Of a stretch of DNA of 64,000 nt, positions 53,400 to 63,614 are shown piece by piece (positions within the stretch are counted from its first letter, which is position 1; every line of letters begins with the position of its first letter). Source of the DNA: Mycobacterium helveticum. Its GTDB lineage: Bacteria; Actinomycetota; Actinomycetes; Mycobacteriales; Mycobacteriaceae. The notes beneath the pieces are model-generated. The model ran no database searches and had not been told where the DNA came from. It saw only the letters and a list, made by a program, of their open reading frames with translations. The DNA lies in contig NZ_VMQU01000004.1 of the NCBI RefSeq assembly GCF_007714205.1, positions 37,038 to 101,037 on the forward strand. The letters are read 5' to 3'. A program made the translations under genes and the position numbers.

Positions 53400-54560
53400 T
53401 CAGTTCTTCTCGTTGGAAAGGACGGTGACCGCGGAGACCGCGGTCGGCCCACCGATATTGTGGGCCAACGCGACTCGCGCACCGTCGACCTGATTCTCTG
53501 CTTCACCGCGAAGCTGATTGAACAGTTCGTAGCACTGTGCCACGCCCGTGGCACCCGGCGGGTGCCCCTTCGCCTTCAACCCGCCGCTCGGATTGATCGG
53601 AATCGACCCGCCGACGTAATGTTCACGGCCCTCGACCAGCTTGTAGGCCTCGTAACGATGGGCGAACCCCAAATCCTCGTAGCTGATCAACTCGACGCCG
53701 GTGAAGCAGTCGTGGACCTCGGCGACGTCGATGTCGCGCGGCGTCACGCCGGCCATCTTCATTGCTGCCTTGGCGGCGCGCACCGTCGGCGGGAAGGTCG
53801 TCATGTCGCCCTTGTGCTGGTGCATCACCCGGTCCATGCCCAGCCCGACGCCGCGAACCCAGACCGGACGGTCGGTGTAGCGGTCGACGACCTCCTCGGC
53901 GGCCAAGATCACCGCGGCCGCGCCATCGCTCTGCGGGGTGCAGTCGTAGAGGCCGAACGGTTCGACCACGATCGGCGCGGCCAGCGCCTGCTCAACGGTG
54001 ATCTCGTAGCGCAGTTGAGCTTTCGGGTTCTTCACCGCGTGGAAATGGTTCTTCACCGCCACCATCGCCATGTGTTCCTTCGTCGCCGGCGATTCGTGCA
54101 GGTATCGCATCACGTGCAGCGCGAAGTTGGCCGGCGCAACCAGTCCCAAGGGGTAGTCCCAGGCGTTGTCGCGGGTCATCGCCGCCCAGTCCCAGAACGT
54201 GGTGTTCGATGAGGTTTCGCGGACCTTGTCGGCCCCGACCACGAGCACCACGTCGTAGAGGCCGGAGGCGATGGCGAGGGTGCCGTTTCGAATCGCATCA
54301 TTGCCCGTCGCGCAGGCGTTTTCGACGCGGGTCACCGGAATCTCGGTGAGGTCGAGGGTGTCGGCCAAAATGCCGGACGGGAACCCGTCGGTCGTCGAAA
54401 GCTCACCGAACCACGCGGCTTCGATATCGGATTTCTCGATGCCCTTGTCTACCTTTGCGACCGCTTCGGCGTAGGCCATCGGGATCAGGTCCTTGACGCC
54501 AAGGGCGAAGTGTTCGGCAAAGGGCGTCATCCCCGCACCGACGATGGCAACGTTTCTCAT
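53400..54560 (-). CDS. Thiolase, SCP-x/lipid-transfer type with complete active site
   Basis: 386 aa. The nucleophile C83 is in VENACATGNDAI, the second motif is EVHDCFTGVELISYEDLG, and the third is GLKAKGHPPGATGVAQ with the catalytic histidine. This is the active thiolase type related to SCP-x. ATG 54560 overlaps the stop of the HMG-CoA-synthase-like/DUF35 fusion by 4 bp (ATGA), so the two are made together. Longer frames upstream belong to the partner gene in another phase. It would cleave or condense acyl-CoA in a complex with that partner. Confidence 0.94.
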   Translation of the reverse strand: MRNVAIVGAGMTPFAEHFALGVKDLIPMAYAEAVAKVDKGIEKSDIEAAWFGELSTTDGFPSGILADTLDLTEIPVTRVENACATGNDAIRNGTLAIASGLYDVVLVVGADKVRETSSNTTFWDWAAMTRDNAWDYPLGLVAPANFALHVMRYLHESPATKEHMAMVAVKNHFHAVKNPKAQLRYEITVEQALAAPIVVEPFGLYDCTPQSDGAAAVILAAEEVVDRYTDRPVWVRGVGLGMDRVMHQHKGDMTTFPPTVRAAKAAMKMAGVTPRDIDVAEVHDCFTGVELISYEDLGFAHRYEAYKLVEGREHYVGGSIPINPSGGLKAKGHPPGATGVAQCYELFNQLRGEAENQVDGARVALAHNIGGPTAVSAVTVLSNEKN

Positions 54561-55777
54561 GCAGCGGCTCCTTCCAGCGTCCGCCCCGGCCAGAATGCAT
54601 AGCCGTAATCGGGGATGCCGGCGCGAATGGCGATCCTGCGCAACACCACTGAGCCCGGCTGTCCGATGGTCGCCTCGCCGGCGGGCACACCGGTGACCTT
54701 GAGCAGCACCCGCACGGGGCTGTCGTCGAGCTGAACGACGGCCAGTGAGTACGGGCTGGGCAGGTCGGGCACCGGGATCCGCACTGTGGTGTGGGTATAG
54801 ACGGTGCCGGTGCGTGGCAGCGGCTTGAGCCGGTATTCGGTGGCCAACCGTCCGGCGTTGTCGACTCGCAGCCGCGGCGGGAACTGCGGCGCGGCGTCGA
54901 TGCCCGGACTGTCCTCGAAAACCGCTGCTTCCCAACGGATTTTCGGCTCGAAAGCGCGCGCATATGCGGGCATCGAGATCGGGATGCCGACACCGTCGGC
55001 GACGCGGGCCTTCGGTAATTCCTGGGCCGGAAACTCGTCGCGGGCGATCCGGGTCGCGGTTTCCGCGGATGCGAGGTTGGCCGCGCTGATGCTGGACTGC
55101 TCGACCGCGAGCAACAGGCCCTCGATGCCCGCCTCAATCGCATCGGCCAACAGCAGGATGATCGCCGCGCTGGAGACAGCGGAGTCCGCAACGGCGTGCG
55201 TCGTATCGAAGTCGCCCGCGACATGCGCCAAGGGCACGCCTGTCACCGCGGCCAGCGTCGGAGTTCCGGTCAGGCCCAATCGGGTCAGGGTGGAGCGCAC
55301 CCCGACCTCGCGTTGCAGCCGGGGGTCGACGTAGGCGTGGCGGGCGCCGTCGGCACCACGGGCGATCAACGGCAGGCTGCGCGTCTGGCGTGCCAGCGGG
55401 GTCACGATGGCGCCGTCATCGCCCGTGAGCACCGCGCCCGCCCCGGCCGCGAGATCGTTGTCGTCGGCGGCGATCACCAGGGTCCTTTCGCCGGCGCTGA
55501 CGATTTGGTCCAACACCGCGGGTGCGCCGCCCAGCACCTCCGTCACGGCGGTGTCGGCCGGCAGCGACAACGCCGCCAATAGCACCGCGCCGTTGCCACC
55601 TTCCAACAGCGGAAAATCGCGAGACACCAGCACCACCCGTTGCGCCGTGGCGCCGGGATCGGCCGCGCGGCCGGCGGCGACGGCCATCGTCAGCGCGTCC
55701 TCGTCGGGACCCTTGACCCGCCGGTCGCGCACAGCCCAGGGCGGCAGATAGGTGCCGACCGAAAAGACCCGAGTCAT
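54557..55777 (-). CDS. HMG-CoA-synthase-like domain fused to DUF35 OB-fold, no cysteines
   Basis: 406 aa from ATG 55777 (GGGG five bases upstream; ATG 55819 is less likely). The N-terminal part (residues 1-270) resembles archaeal-type HMG-CoA synthase or ketoacyl synthase III: FSVGTYLPPWAV, then GPDEDALTMAVAAGRAA, with a weak thiolase-like half later. Where the catalytic cysteine should be, the sequence reads EVLGGAPAVLDQ. The C-terminal part (about 300-406) is a DUF35 OB-fold (VYTHTTVRIPVPDLPSPYS). The whole protein has no cysteine, so it has neither nucleophile nor zinc site. It is probably a structural partner of the thiolase encoded next, with which it is translationally coupled. Confidence 0.82.
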   Translation of the reverse strand: MTRVFSVGTYLPPWAVRDRRVKGPDEDALTMAVAAGRAADPGATAQRVVLVSRDFPLLEGGNGAVLLAALSLPADTAVTEVLGGAPAVLDQIVSAGERTLVIAADDNDLAAGAGAVLTGDDGAIVTPLARQTRSLPLIARGADGARHAYVDPRLQREVGVRSTLTRLGLTGTPTLAAVTGVPLAHVAGDFDTTHAVADSAVSSAAIILLLADAIEAGIEGLLLAVEQSSISAANLASAETATRIARDEFPAQELPKARVADGVGIPISMPAYARAFEPKIRWEAAVFEDSPGIDAAPQFPPRLRVDNAGRLATEYRLKPLPRTGTVYTHTTVRIPVPDLPSPYSLAVVQLDDSPVRVLLKVTGVPAGEATIGQPGSVVLRRIAIRAGIPDYGYAFWPGRTLEGAAA

Positions 55778-55827
55778 AAATCCCCGCTTTTGTGGATGAC
55801 TGCGCGTTACATCGCGCAACTAATGAT

Positions 55828-55841
55828 CTATATAGTTATAG
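55828..55841. promoter_or_regulatory. CTATATAGTTATAG element, copy 2
   Basis: Identical to the 14-mer at 31460-31473, again in a divergent promoter, here between the DUF35-fusion/thiolase operon and the SDR-ACAD operon. It holds a TATAGT hexamer that could be the -10 of the rightward promoter. Both copies sit 46-68 bp before the rightward start codon. Confidence 0.5.
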
Positions 55842-55886
55842 CATTCGACCGCATACTCTAGCGACCGACGGAAGGGTCAACGAACC

Positions 55887-56750
55887 GTGGGCAATCCCCA
55901 TCCTCGCACTCTGGACGATCGCGTCGTGGTGATAACCGGCGCCAGCCGCGGCATCGGCGCCGCCATCGCCGAGCGGATCGCCGAAGACGGTGCGGCCGTG
56001 GCATTACTGGCCAAGACTGAGGCGCCGCATCCCAAGATCGCGGGCACCCTTGCCGAGACCGCGGACGCTGTGCAACGTGCGGGTGGCCGGGCGCTCCCGC
56101 TGACCTGCGACGTCCGGGACGCGGGCGCGGTGGCGTCGGCGATCGCTTCGGTGGCCGAGAAGTTCGGCGGCATCGACGTCATCGTCAACAACGCCGGGGC
56201 CCTGGATCTCCGGCCGACCGCGCAGTTGCCGCCTAAGAACCTGCGCCGGCTGCTGGAAATCAATGTGGAAGGGCCGTTCGCGGTGGTGCAGGCCGCACTT
56301 CCGCACCTGCGCCGGTCGGACAACGCGCACGTCGTCAACGTCTCTCCCCCGCTGAACATGGACCCCAGATGGGTAGGCGCCCACGTGGGGCACACCGTGG
56401 GCAAGTACGCCGAAAGCCTGCTCACCCTGGGCTGGGCCGAAGAGTTCGCCTCGGTGCCGATCGCAGTGAACTCGCTGTGGCCGGCCACCACGATCGCCAG
56501 CACCGGAATGATGGTCGCAATGGGAGAGGCAGCGGTACGCGCGCATGCCCGTAGCCCACAGATCATGGCCGAGGCGGTGCACGCGCTCGTCACCCGACCC
56601 GCCGCGGCGTGCAGCGGCCATTTCTACACGGACGAGCAGATCCTGCGGGAAGAAGGCCGCGAGGACCTGTCGGGCTACCTATTGGCCCCGAGCGAGGAGG
56701 ACCTGACGCCCAACTTCTATCTCCTGTCGGCCCCGGTGCCCACGGTTTAG
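55887..56750 (+). CDS. HSDL2-like short-chain dehydrogenase with Tyr-to-His change
   Basis: 287 aa, GTG 55887. ITGASRGIGAAIAERIAEDG is the nucleotide motif, TEAPHPKIAGTL and ALPLTCDVRD are typical of hydroxysteroid-dehydrogenase-like-2 proteins, and NNAGALDL follows. The active-site serine is S153 in NVSPPLNM. At the tyrosine position of the YxxxK motif the sequence is H169-T-V-G-K173 (relatives read AYTIAKY). It is followed 9 bp later by the ACAD pair. Catalysis with histidine is uncertain; it may be non-enzymatic or have altered chemistry. Confidence 0.9.
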   Translation: MGNPHPRTLDDRVVVITGASRGIGAAIAERIAEDGAAVALLAKTEAPHPKIAGTLAETADAVQRAGGRALPLTCDVRDAGAVASAIASVAEKFGGIDVIVNNAGALDLRPTAQLPPKNLRRLLEINVEGPFAVVQAALPHLRRSDNAHVVNVSPPLNMDPRWVGAHVGHTVGKYAESLLTLGWAEEFASVPIAVNSLWPATTIASTGMMVAMGEAAVRAHARSPQIMAEAVHALVTRPAAACSGHFYTDEQILREEGREDLSGYLLAPSEEDLTPNFYLLSAPVPTV

Positions 56751-56759
56751 GAAGCGGCT

Positions 56760-57911
56760 GTGGTGAATTCGTTTGACGCGTTGAGCGCCCGTGAGCCCGA
56801 GTTGGTCAAGCTGCGGCTCACCGTGCGGGACTTCTTACAGTCCGACCGCGCTGAATTCGGGTGGCAGCCCGGCGTCGACTCGTGGTTGGCCGGATGGGAC
56901 GAGGAGTTCTCCGCCCGGTTGGGCGCCGCCGGATTCACCGGCCTGACTATCCCGAAGCGGTACGGCGGCCACGGGCTGGGGCACCTGCACCGATACGTGG
57001 TGACCGAGGAGCTGATAGCGGCGGGTGCGCCTGTGGCGGCGCACTGGACCGCCGATCGCCAGGTCGCGCCGGGCCTGTTGACCTACGGCACCGAGGAGCA
57101 GCGCGAACGACTGTTACCGAAGATCGTTGCGGGCCAGCTCTATTCGTCGATTGGCATGAGCGAGCACGGCGCCGGATCCGATCTTGCTGCTGTGCAAACC
57201 AAGGCGGTGCGCGCCGACGGCGGCTGGCTGCTCTCCGGTAGCAAGGTGTGGACCAGCGGGGCCCACCATGCGCATCAGGTCGTCGTGCTGGCCCGCACCA
57301 GCCCGCCAGACCCCGAACACCGGCATGCCGGTTTCAGCCAGTTCTTGGTGCCGTGCAATGCCGAAGGCGTCTGCATCGAGCCCATCATCTTGATGTCGGG
57401 GGCACACCACTTCAACGAGGTGCTGCTCGATCAGGTCTTCGTTTCCGATGCTGACGTGCTCGGCGAAGTCGGCAACGGCTGGCACCAGGTCACCTCAGAG
57501 TTGTCGTTCGAACGCAGCGGACCCGAACGGATCCTGTCCACCGGTCCCCTGCTGTTCGCCGCCATCCGCGCACTCGGCCGTGGGCCTGCGCCCGATGACC
57601 GCACCGCAGCCGACATCGGCGACCTGATGGCGCGGTTGATCTCGCTGCGGCAGCTGTCGTTGTCGGTGGCCCGCACGCTCACCGACGGCGGCGATGCCGC
57701 CAATCAGGCGGCGCTGGTGAAGGACCTCGGCACGCGTTTCGAAGCGGAATCAGTGGGGTTGATCGCCGATCTGCTCGAGGCGGCACCGCCGAATTCTGAA
57801 CTGGAGACGATGCTGAACACCGCGTGGCTGCACAAGCCCATGTTTACCTTGCGCGGCGGCACCAACGAGGTGCTGCGCGGCGTGATCGCCCGCGGAATGG
57901 GGCTGCGGTGA
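56760..57911 (+). CDS. Acyl-CoA dehydrogenase, alpha-subunit-like
   Basis: 383 aa from GTG 56760 (GTG 56763 also possible). SIGMSEHGAGSDLAAVQTK (about residues 130-148) is the flavin region, with His replacing the usual Pro of SEPGAGSD. SGSKVWTSGAHHAHQ and the FTLRGGTNEVLRGVIARGMG end are clear. The stop overlaps the beta-like ACAD start (GTGA). This is the third adjacent or split alpha/beta ACAD pair in the window. Confidence 0.92.
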   Translation: MVNSFDALSAREPELVKLRLTVRDFLQSDRAEFGWQPGVDSWLAGWDEEFSARLGAAGFTGLTIPKRYGGHGLGHLHRYVVTEELIAAGAPVAAHWTADRQVAPGLLTYGTEEQRERLLPKIVAGQLYSSIGMSEHGAGSDLAAVQTKAVRADGGWLLSGSKVWTSGAHHAHQVVVLARTSPPDPEHRHAGFSQFLVPCNAEGVCIEPIILMSGAHHFNEVLLDQVFVSDADVLGEVGNGWHQVTSELSFERSGPERILSTGPLLFAAIRALGRGPAPDDRTAADIGDLMARLISLRQLSLSVARTLTDGGDAANQAALVKDLGTRFEAESVGLIADLLEAAPPNSELETMLNTAWLHKPMFTLRGGTNEVLRGVIARGMGLR

Positions 57912-59005
57912 GCGCTCTGGCCGGCGGGGTATTCGCCGCGACCGACACCAGGGACGACGATGCGGAGCTGCGTCAACTCGTCGACGACCTTGGGCAGCGC
58001 GCCTACGACGCGGGGCTGGGCCACCGCGGCGTCCCAGACCAGTTCGACGCCGAGCTCTGGCGCAACCTCGAGGACACCGGGCTGGCCAGGCTGGCGAGCA
58101 CGTCGGACATGGGAGCCGGCCCGCGCGAGTTGGCCGTTGCGCTCTACGGCGTGGCCCGCCACGCCGGCGCGGTGCCGTTGGCCGAAACCGACGCGCTTGC
58201 GGGGTGGCTCGGCCAGCAGGCTGGCATCGAGCTACCCGCCGGCCCGCTGAGCGTCGCGATCGCCGATGCCGAAACCGACAACGGCCGGGTCACCGGCACC
58301 GCGCACGCAGTGCCATGGGCAAGAGCGTGCACCGCCGCCGTACTGGCCGTCAGCACGCCCGCTGGACTTCAGGTCGGCGTGATCGACGTGACGCCCGGTG
58401 AGCTGCGAGAAGGTCACAACCTGGCAGGCGAACCCCGCGACTCGATTGCCTTTGACGTGTCGGCCGACCAGTTGCACGCCGTAGACCCGACGGTGGGCAC
58501 CGAGCTGGCTCGGCGCGGCGCATGGTCACGCTGTGTGCAGACCATCGCAGTGTTGGATGCCGCCGCAGCGCTGTCGGTGGAGCACACCCGCCAGCGCGTC
58601 CAGTTCGGTCGTCCGCTCAGCGCTTTCCAGTCCGTGCAGCAGTCACTGGCCGGCATGGCCGGAGAGATCGAAAGAGCCCGTGCTGCTGCGGAATTGGCCG
58701 TTGCCGCCGCTGCCGAGCACGGCTTCGCGTCGCCTCACACCGACTACGCTGTCACCGTCGCCAAGGTGGCGGTCGGCCGGGCCGTCGGGCCGGTCACCAG
58801 CGTTGCCCACCAGCTGCACGGCGCGATCGGCGTCACCAGTGAGCATCCGCTATGGCTGTTCACCTTGCGCGCTCAGAGCTGGACCAGCGATTACGGCACT
58901 ACCACGCACTTCGCGCGGCGACTCGGCCGGCTTGTCCTGGCCGGCGAGGACCCGTGGAGTTTGGTGACGGGGGATCTGACTCAATTGGAAAACAACAGTA
59001 GATAA
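57908..59005 (+). CDS. Acyl-CoA dehydrogenase, beta-subunit-like
   Basis: 365 aa, GTG 57908 overlapping the upstream stop by 4 bp. The N-terminal half lacks the flavin signature. The C-terminal half has TRQRVQFGRPLSAFQSVQQS (about residue 230) and HQLHGAIGVTSEHPLWLF (about residue 310), with IGVTSEH instead of IGFTWEH. It is probably the non-catalytic partner of the preceding alpha-like ACAD. It ends 10 bp before the HSD10-like SDR. Confidence 0.9.
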   Translation: MSALAGGVFAATDTRDDDAELRQLVDDLGQRAYDAGLGHRGVPDQFDAELWRNLEDTGLARLASTSDMGAGPRELAVALYGVARHAGAVPLAETDALAGWLGQQAGIELPAGPLSVAIADAETDNGRVTGTAHAVPWARACTAAVLAVSTPAGLQVGVIDVTPGELREGHNLAGEPRDSIAFDVSADQLHAVDPTVGTELARRGAWSRCVQTIAVLDAAAALSVEHTRQRVQFGRPLSAFQSVQQSLAGMAGEIERARAAAELAVAAAAEHGFASPHTDYAVTVAKVAVGRAVGPVTSVAHQLHGAIGVTSEHPLWLFTLRAQSWTSDYGTTTHFARRLGRLVLAGEDPWSLVTGDLTQLENNSR

Positions 59006-59015
59006 GGGAGAACTA

Positions 59016-59795
59016 GTGACAGTGCAGCAATTCGAGGGCGCCTCGGCGATTGTCAGCGGAGGAGCCGGTGGCCTGGGCGAGGCGACGGTCCGTCGGCTCC
59101 ATGCCGAAGGACTTGGCGTGGTGATCGCCGATCTCGCCGCCGACAAGGGCAAGGCGCTGGCCGACGAGCTGGGTAGCCGGGCACTGTTCGTCAGCACCGA
59201 CGTAACGAGCGACGACAGCGTGCAGGGTGCCATCGAGCAGGCCAACCAGCTCGGTCAGCTGCGCTACGCGGTCGTTGCACACGGCGGCTTCGGGGTGGCC
59301 CAGCGGATCGTGCAGCGCGACGGCAGCCCGGCCGACATGGCCGGTTTCACCAAGACCATCAACCTGTATCTCACCGGCACCTACAACCTGACACGGCTAG
59401 TAGCGGCTACGGTAGCCGCCGCCGAACCCCGCGAGGACGGCGAACGGGGTGCCATCGTGATGACAGCCTCGGTTGCGGGCTATGAGGGTCAAATCGGCCA
59501 GACCGCTTATGCCGCAGCGAAAGCCGGTGTCATCGGGTTGACCATCGCTGCCGCTCGCGACCTCAGTTCGGTGGGCATCCGGGTCAACACCATCGCCCCT
59601 GGAACGATGAAGACGCCGATCATGGAGTCGGTCGGCGAGGAGGCTATCGCGAAGTTCGCTGCCAACATCCCGTTCCCGAAGCGACTGGGCACTCCAGCCG
59701 AGTACGCCGACGCCGCGACGTTTCTGCTGTCCAACGGCTACGTCAACGGCGAGGTAATGCGCCTCGACGGCGCCCAGCGGTTCACGCCGAAGTAG
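59016..59795 (+). CDS. HSD10-like short-chain dehydrogenase (2-methyl-3-hydroxyacyl-CoA type)
   Basis: 259 aa, GTG 59016 with AAGGGAG upstream. It resembles 3-hydroxy-2-methylbutyryl-CoA dehydrogenase (HSD10/HADH2) across its length: MTASVAGYEGQIGQTAYAAA with YAAAK, then GIRVNTIAPGTMKTPIM, and the end NGEVMRLDGAQR. HSD10-type enzymes oxidise 3-hydroxy groups on short branched acyl-CoAs and on steroids. Its place after the ACAD pair suggests the operon degrades an alpha-methyl-branched chain. Confidence 0.93.
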   Translation: MTVQQFEGASAIVSGGAGGLGEATVRRLHAEGLGVVIADLAADKGKALADELGSRALFVSTDVTSDDSVQGAIEQANQLGQLRYAVVAHGGFGVAQRIVQRDGSPADMAGFTKTINLYLTGTYNLTRLVAATVAAAEPREDGERGAIVMTASVAGYEGQIGQTAYAAAKAGVIGLTIAAARDLSSVGIRVNTIAPGTMKTPIMESVGEEAIAKFAANIPFPKRLGTPAEYADAATFLLSNGYVNGEVMRLDGAQRFTPK

Positions 59796-59806
59796 GCGCG
59801 ACGGCG

Positions 59807-60634
59807 CTACAGTCGGCCGTCCAGCTGAAGCTCGGGGTGCACCCACGACGGCGAGTTCTTCTCCTTGAACGCGCGGAAACCCTCGCGTGCCTCGGGGCCG
59901 AACATGCTGGCCTGCATGCCGATTCGGTCGAACAAGCCCAGGTAGTTGTCCAGGCTGGCCTTGACCACGCCGCGCGCCGCCGGCGCGGTTCGACAGCATT
60001 GGGAGAGAAGTTCTTTGGCCACGTCCAGCAGGTCGTCGTGCGGAACCACCCTGGTCACCATGCCCCAGTCGAGGGCCTCCTGCGCGGTCAGCGTCCGCCC
60101 GGTGAACATCAGGTCTTTGGTACGGACCGGGCCGATCAAGCGCGCCAACACCTGGCTGTAATAGGTGTCGGCGATGCCTCGGAACAACTCGGGCACCCGG
60201 AAGGTGGCCCGATCGCTGACCACCGCGAGGTCGCTGCACATGGCGATTTGCAGACCACCGCCCTGAGCCAGGCCGTTGACCGCTGCCACGACGGGCTTGG
60301 GCGACTGCCGCAAGACGTCGAAGGGCGTTGCGTCCATTCCCATGGTCGCGGCGAAGTCCATCCAGTTGTCCTCGGCGGACTGGCCCAGATCGCCGCCCGG
60401 CGCGAACACGTCACCGGTTCCGGTGATGAGCAGGCCTGCGAGATCAGGATCGGCGTTGACCCGGCTAATCGCGTACCGGATACCGAAATACATCGCTGGC
60501 GTCATTGCGTTGCGCGCCTTGGGACGGTCCAGGGTGCAGATGGCGAACGCCCCGTCGCGTTCAAACCGCAGGAACGGGGTGCCCAACCAGTCACCATTGG
60601 GAGGACGGGGACCGCCATTGAGGCCATCGGACAT
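59807..60634 (-). CDS. Enoyl-CoA hydratase/isomerase (crotonase family)
   Basis: 275 aa. LITGTGDVFAPGGDLG is the oxyanion loop (Pro in place of the usual Ser/Cys-Ala), NGLAQGGGLQIAMCSDLAV follows, and FRVPELFRGIADTYYSQV keeps the first catalytic glutamate. A second acid is not obvious. GGAAGGG lies upstream of ATG 60634; the longer frame upstream enters promoter DNA. It is single-gene, convergent with the HSD10-like SDR and divergent from the mycofactocin-type SDR at 60801. Confidence 0.9.
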   Translation of the reverse strand: MSDGLNGGPRPPNGDWLGTPFLRFERDGAFAICTLDRPKARNAMTPAMYFGIRYAISRVNADPDLAGLLITGTGDVFAPGGDLGQSAEDNWMDFAATMGMDATPFDVLRQSPKPVVAAVNGLAQGGGLQIAMCSDLAVVSDRATFRVPELFRGIADTYYSQVLARLIGPVRTKDLMFTGRTLTAQEALDWGMVTRVVPHDDLLDVAKELLSQCCRTAPAARGVVKASLDNYLGLFDRIGMQASMFGPEAREGFRAFKEKNSPSWVHPELQLDGRL

Positions 60635-60685
60635 GTGGAATTCCCTTCCAGAACGTGATTGTTTCGCCGAAACCAAAGTAGCGAA

Positions 60686-60696
60686 ATAGTTGTATG
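60686..60696. promoter_or_regulatory. AATAGTTGTAT element in divergent promoter
   Basis: An AT-rich element in the 166-bp region between the crotonase and the SDR at 60801, resembling the ATAGTTATA core at 31460 and 55828 with one substitution. The rest of this region shows no gene or strong palindrome. Support is weak. Confidence 0.25.
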
Positions 60697-60800
60697 ATTC
60701 CAATTCTCCGGCGTAGCATCCTCGACGTGGCGTACGTCACTGCGTCGCGCCCCACCATCCCGCTGAGCGCGGCCGATTGCGAGCTACTGGAGGCATACGA

Positions 60801-61628
60801 ATGGGTTCACTGGACGGCAGGGTCGTCTTCATCACCGGAGCCGCTCGCGGGCAAGGCCGTTCGCACGCGGTGATGTGCGCCGAGCAAGGTGCCGACATCA
60901 TCGGTGTCGACATCTGCGAGAACCTCGACATCGTGCCCTATGCCCTGGGCACCGAAGACGATCTCGAGGAGACGGCCCGCCTGGTAGAGAAAACCGGCAG
61001 GAAGATGATCACCCGCAAGGCCGACGTTCGAGACTTCGCTGCGCTGCAGGATGCGTTCGACGCGGGCGTCAACGAGTTCGGCCACGTCGACACGGTGCTC
61101 GCCAACGCCGGGGTCGTGCTCACCAACGCCGACGAGCGCGACGCATCAGAGGCGCTGCGGCTAGGGCTCGACATCATGCTCATCGGGGTGTGGAACGCCT
61201 TCCAGGTGGCGATCCCGCACATGAAGGAACGTGGCGAGGGTGGCAACCTGATCGCGACGAGCTCAATGATCGCCCTACTGGACCTGACCGACGGGCGCGG
61301 CGGCAGCGACGCCTACCTGATGTCCAAGGTCGCCGTCGTCGGTCTGGTCCGCGCGTACGCGGCCATGCTTGCCCCCGACCGCATTCGCGTTAATGCGGTG
61401 GCGCCGACGAATTGCGCGACCCCGATGATCACCGACAACCCGGCGCTGTTCAAAGTGATCGAGGACAACCCTCGCATGGTCAACGCAGTCCAGACCGCGC
61501 TGCCGGACCTGCCGCTGATCGAGCCACGCGACGTGAGCAACGCGATCCTCTTCCTGATCAGCGACGCGGGCCGCTCATTCACCGGAAGCATGCTGAAGGT
61601 GGACGCCGGCATGGACGTACGGCGCTGA
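60801..61628 (+). CDS. Mycofactocin-coupled short-chain dehydrogenase/reductase
   Basis: 275 aa, ATG 60801 with GGAGG seven bases upstream; an in-frame start at 60777 lacks one. It carries the TIGR03971-type insertion: TGAARGQGRSHA (residues 12-23), then DICENLDIVPYALGTEDDLE and the VEKTGRK segment before DVRD. Active-site residues are SSMIALLD and YLMSK. It is the second member of this family in the window (see 7076-7939), implying that the host makes mycofactocin. It probably oxidises an alcohol produced by the P450 two genes downstream or an equivalent hydroxy lipid. Confidence 0.93.
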   Translation: MGSLDGRVVFITGAARGQGRSHAVMCAEQGADIIGVDICENLDIVPYALGTEDDLEETARLVEKTGRKMITRKADVRDFAALQDAFDAGVNEFGHVDTVLANAGVVLTNADERDASEALRLGLDIMLIGVWNAFQVAIPHMKERGEGGNLIATSSMIALLDLTDGRGGSDAYLMSKVAVVGLVRAYAAMLAPDRIRVNAVAPTNCATPMITDNPALFKVIEDNPRMVNAVQTALPDLPLIEPRDVSNAILFLISDAGRSFTGSMLKVDAGMDVRR

Positions 61629-61641
61629 CCGGGATTTTGCG

Positions 61642-63613
<1,972 letters not shown>

Positions 63614-63614
63614 G

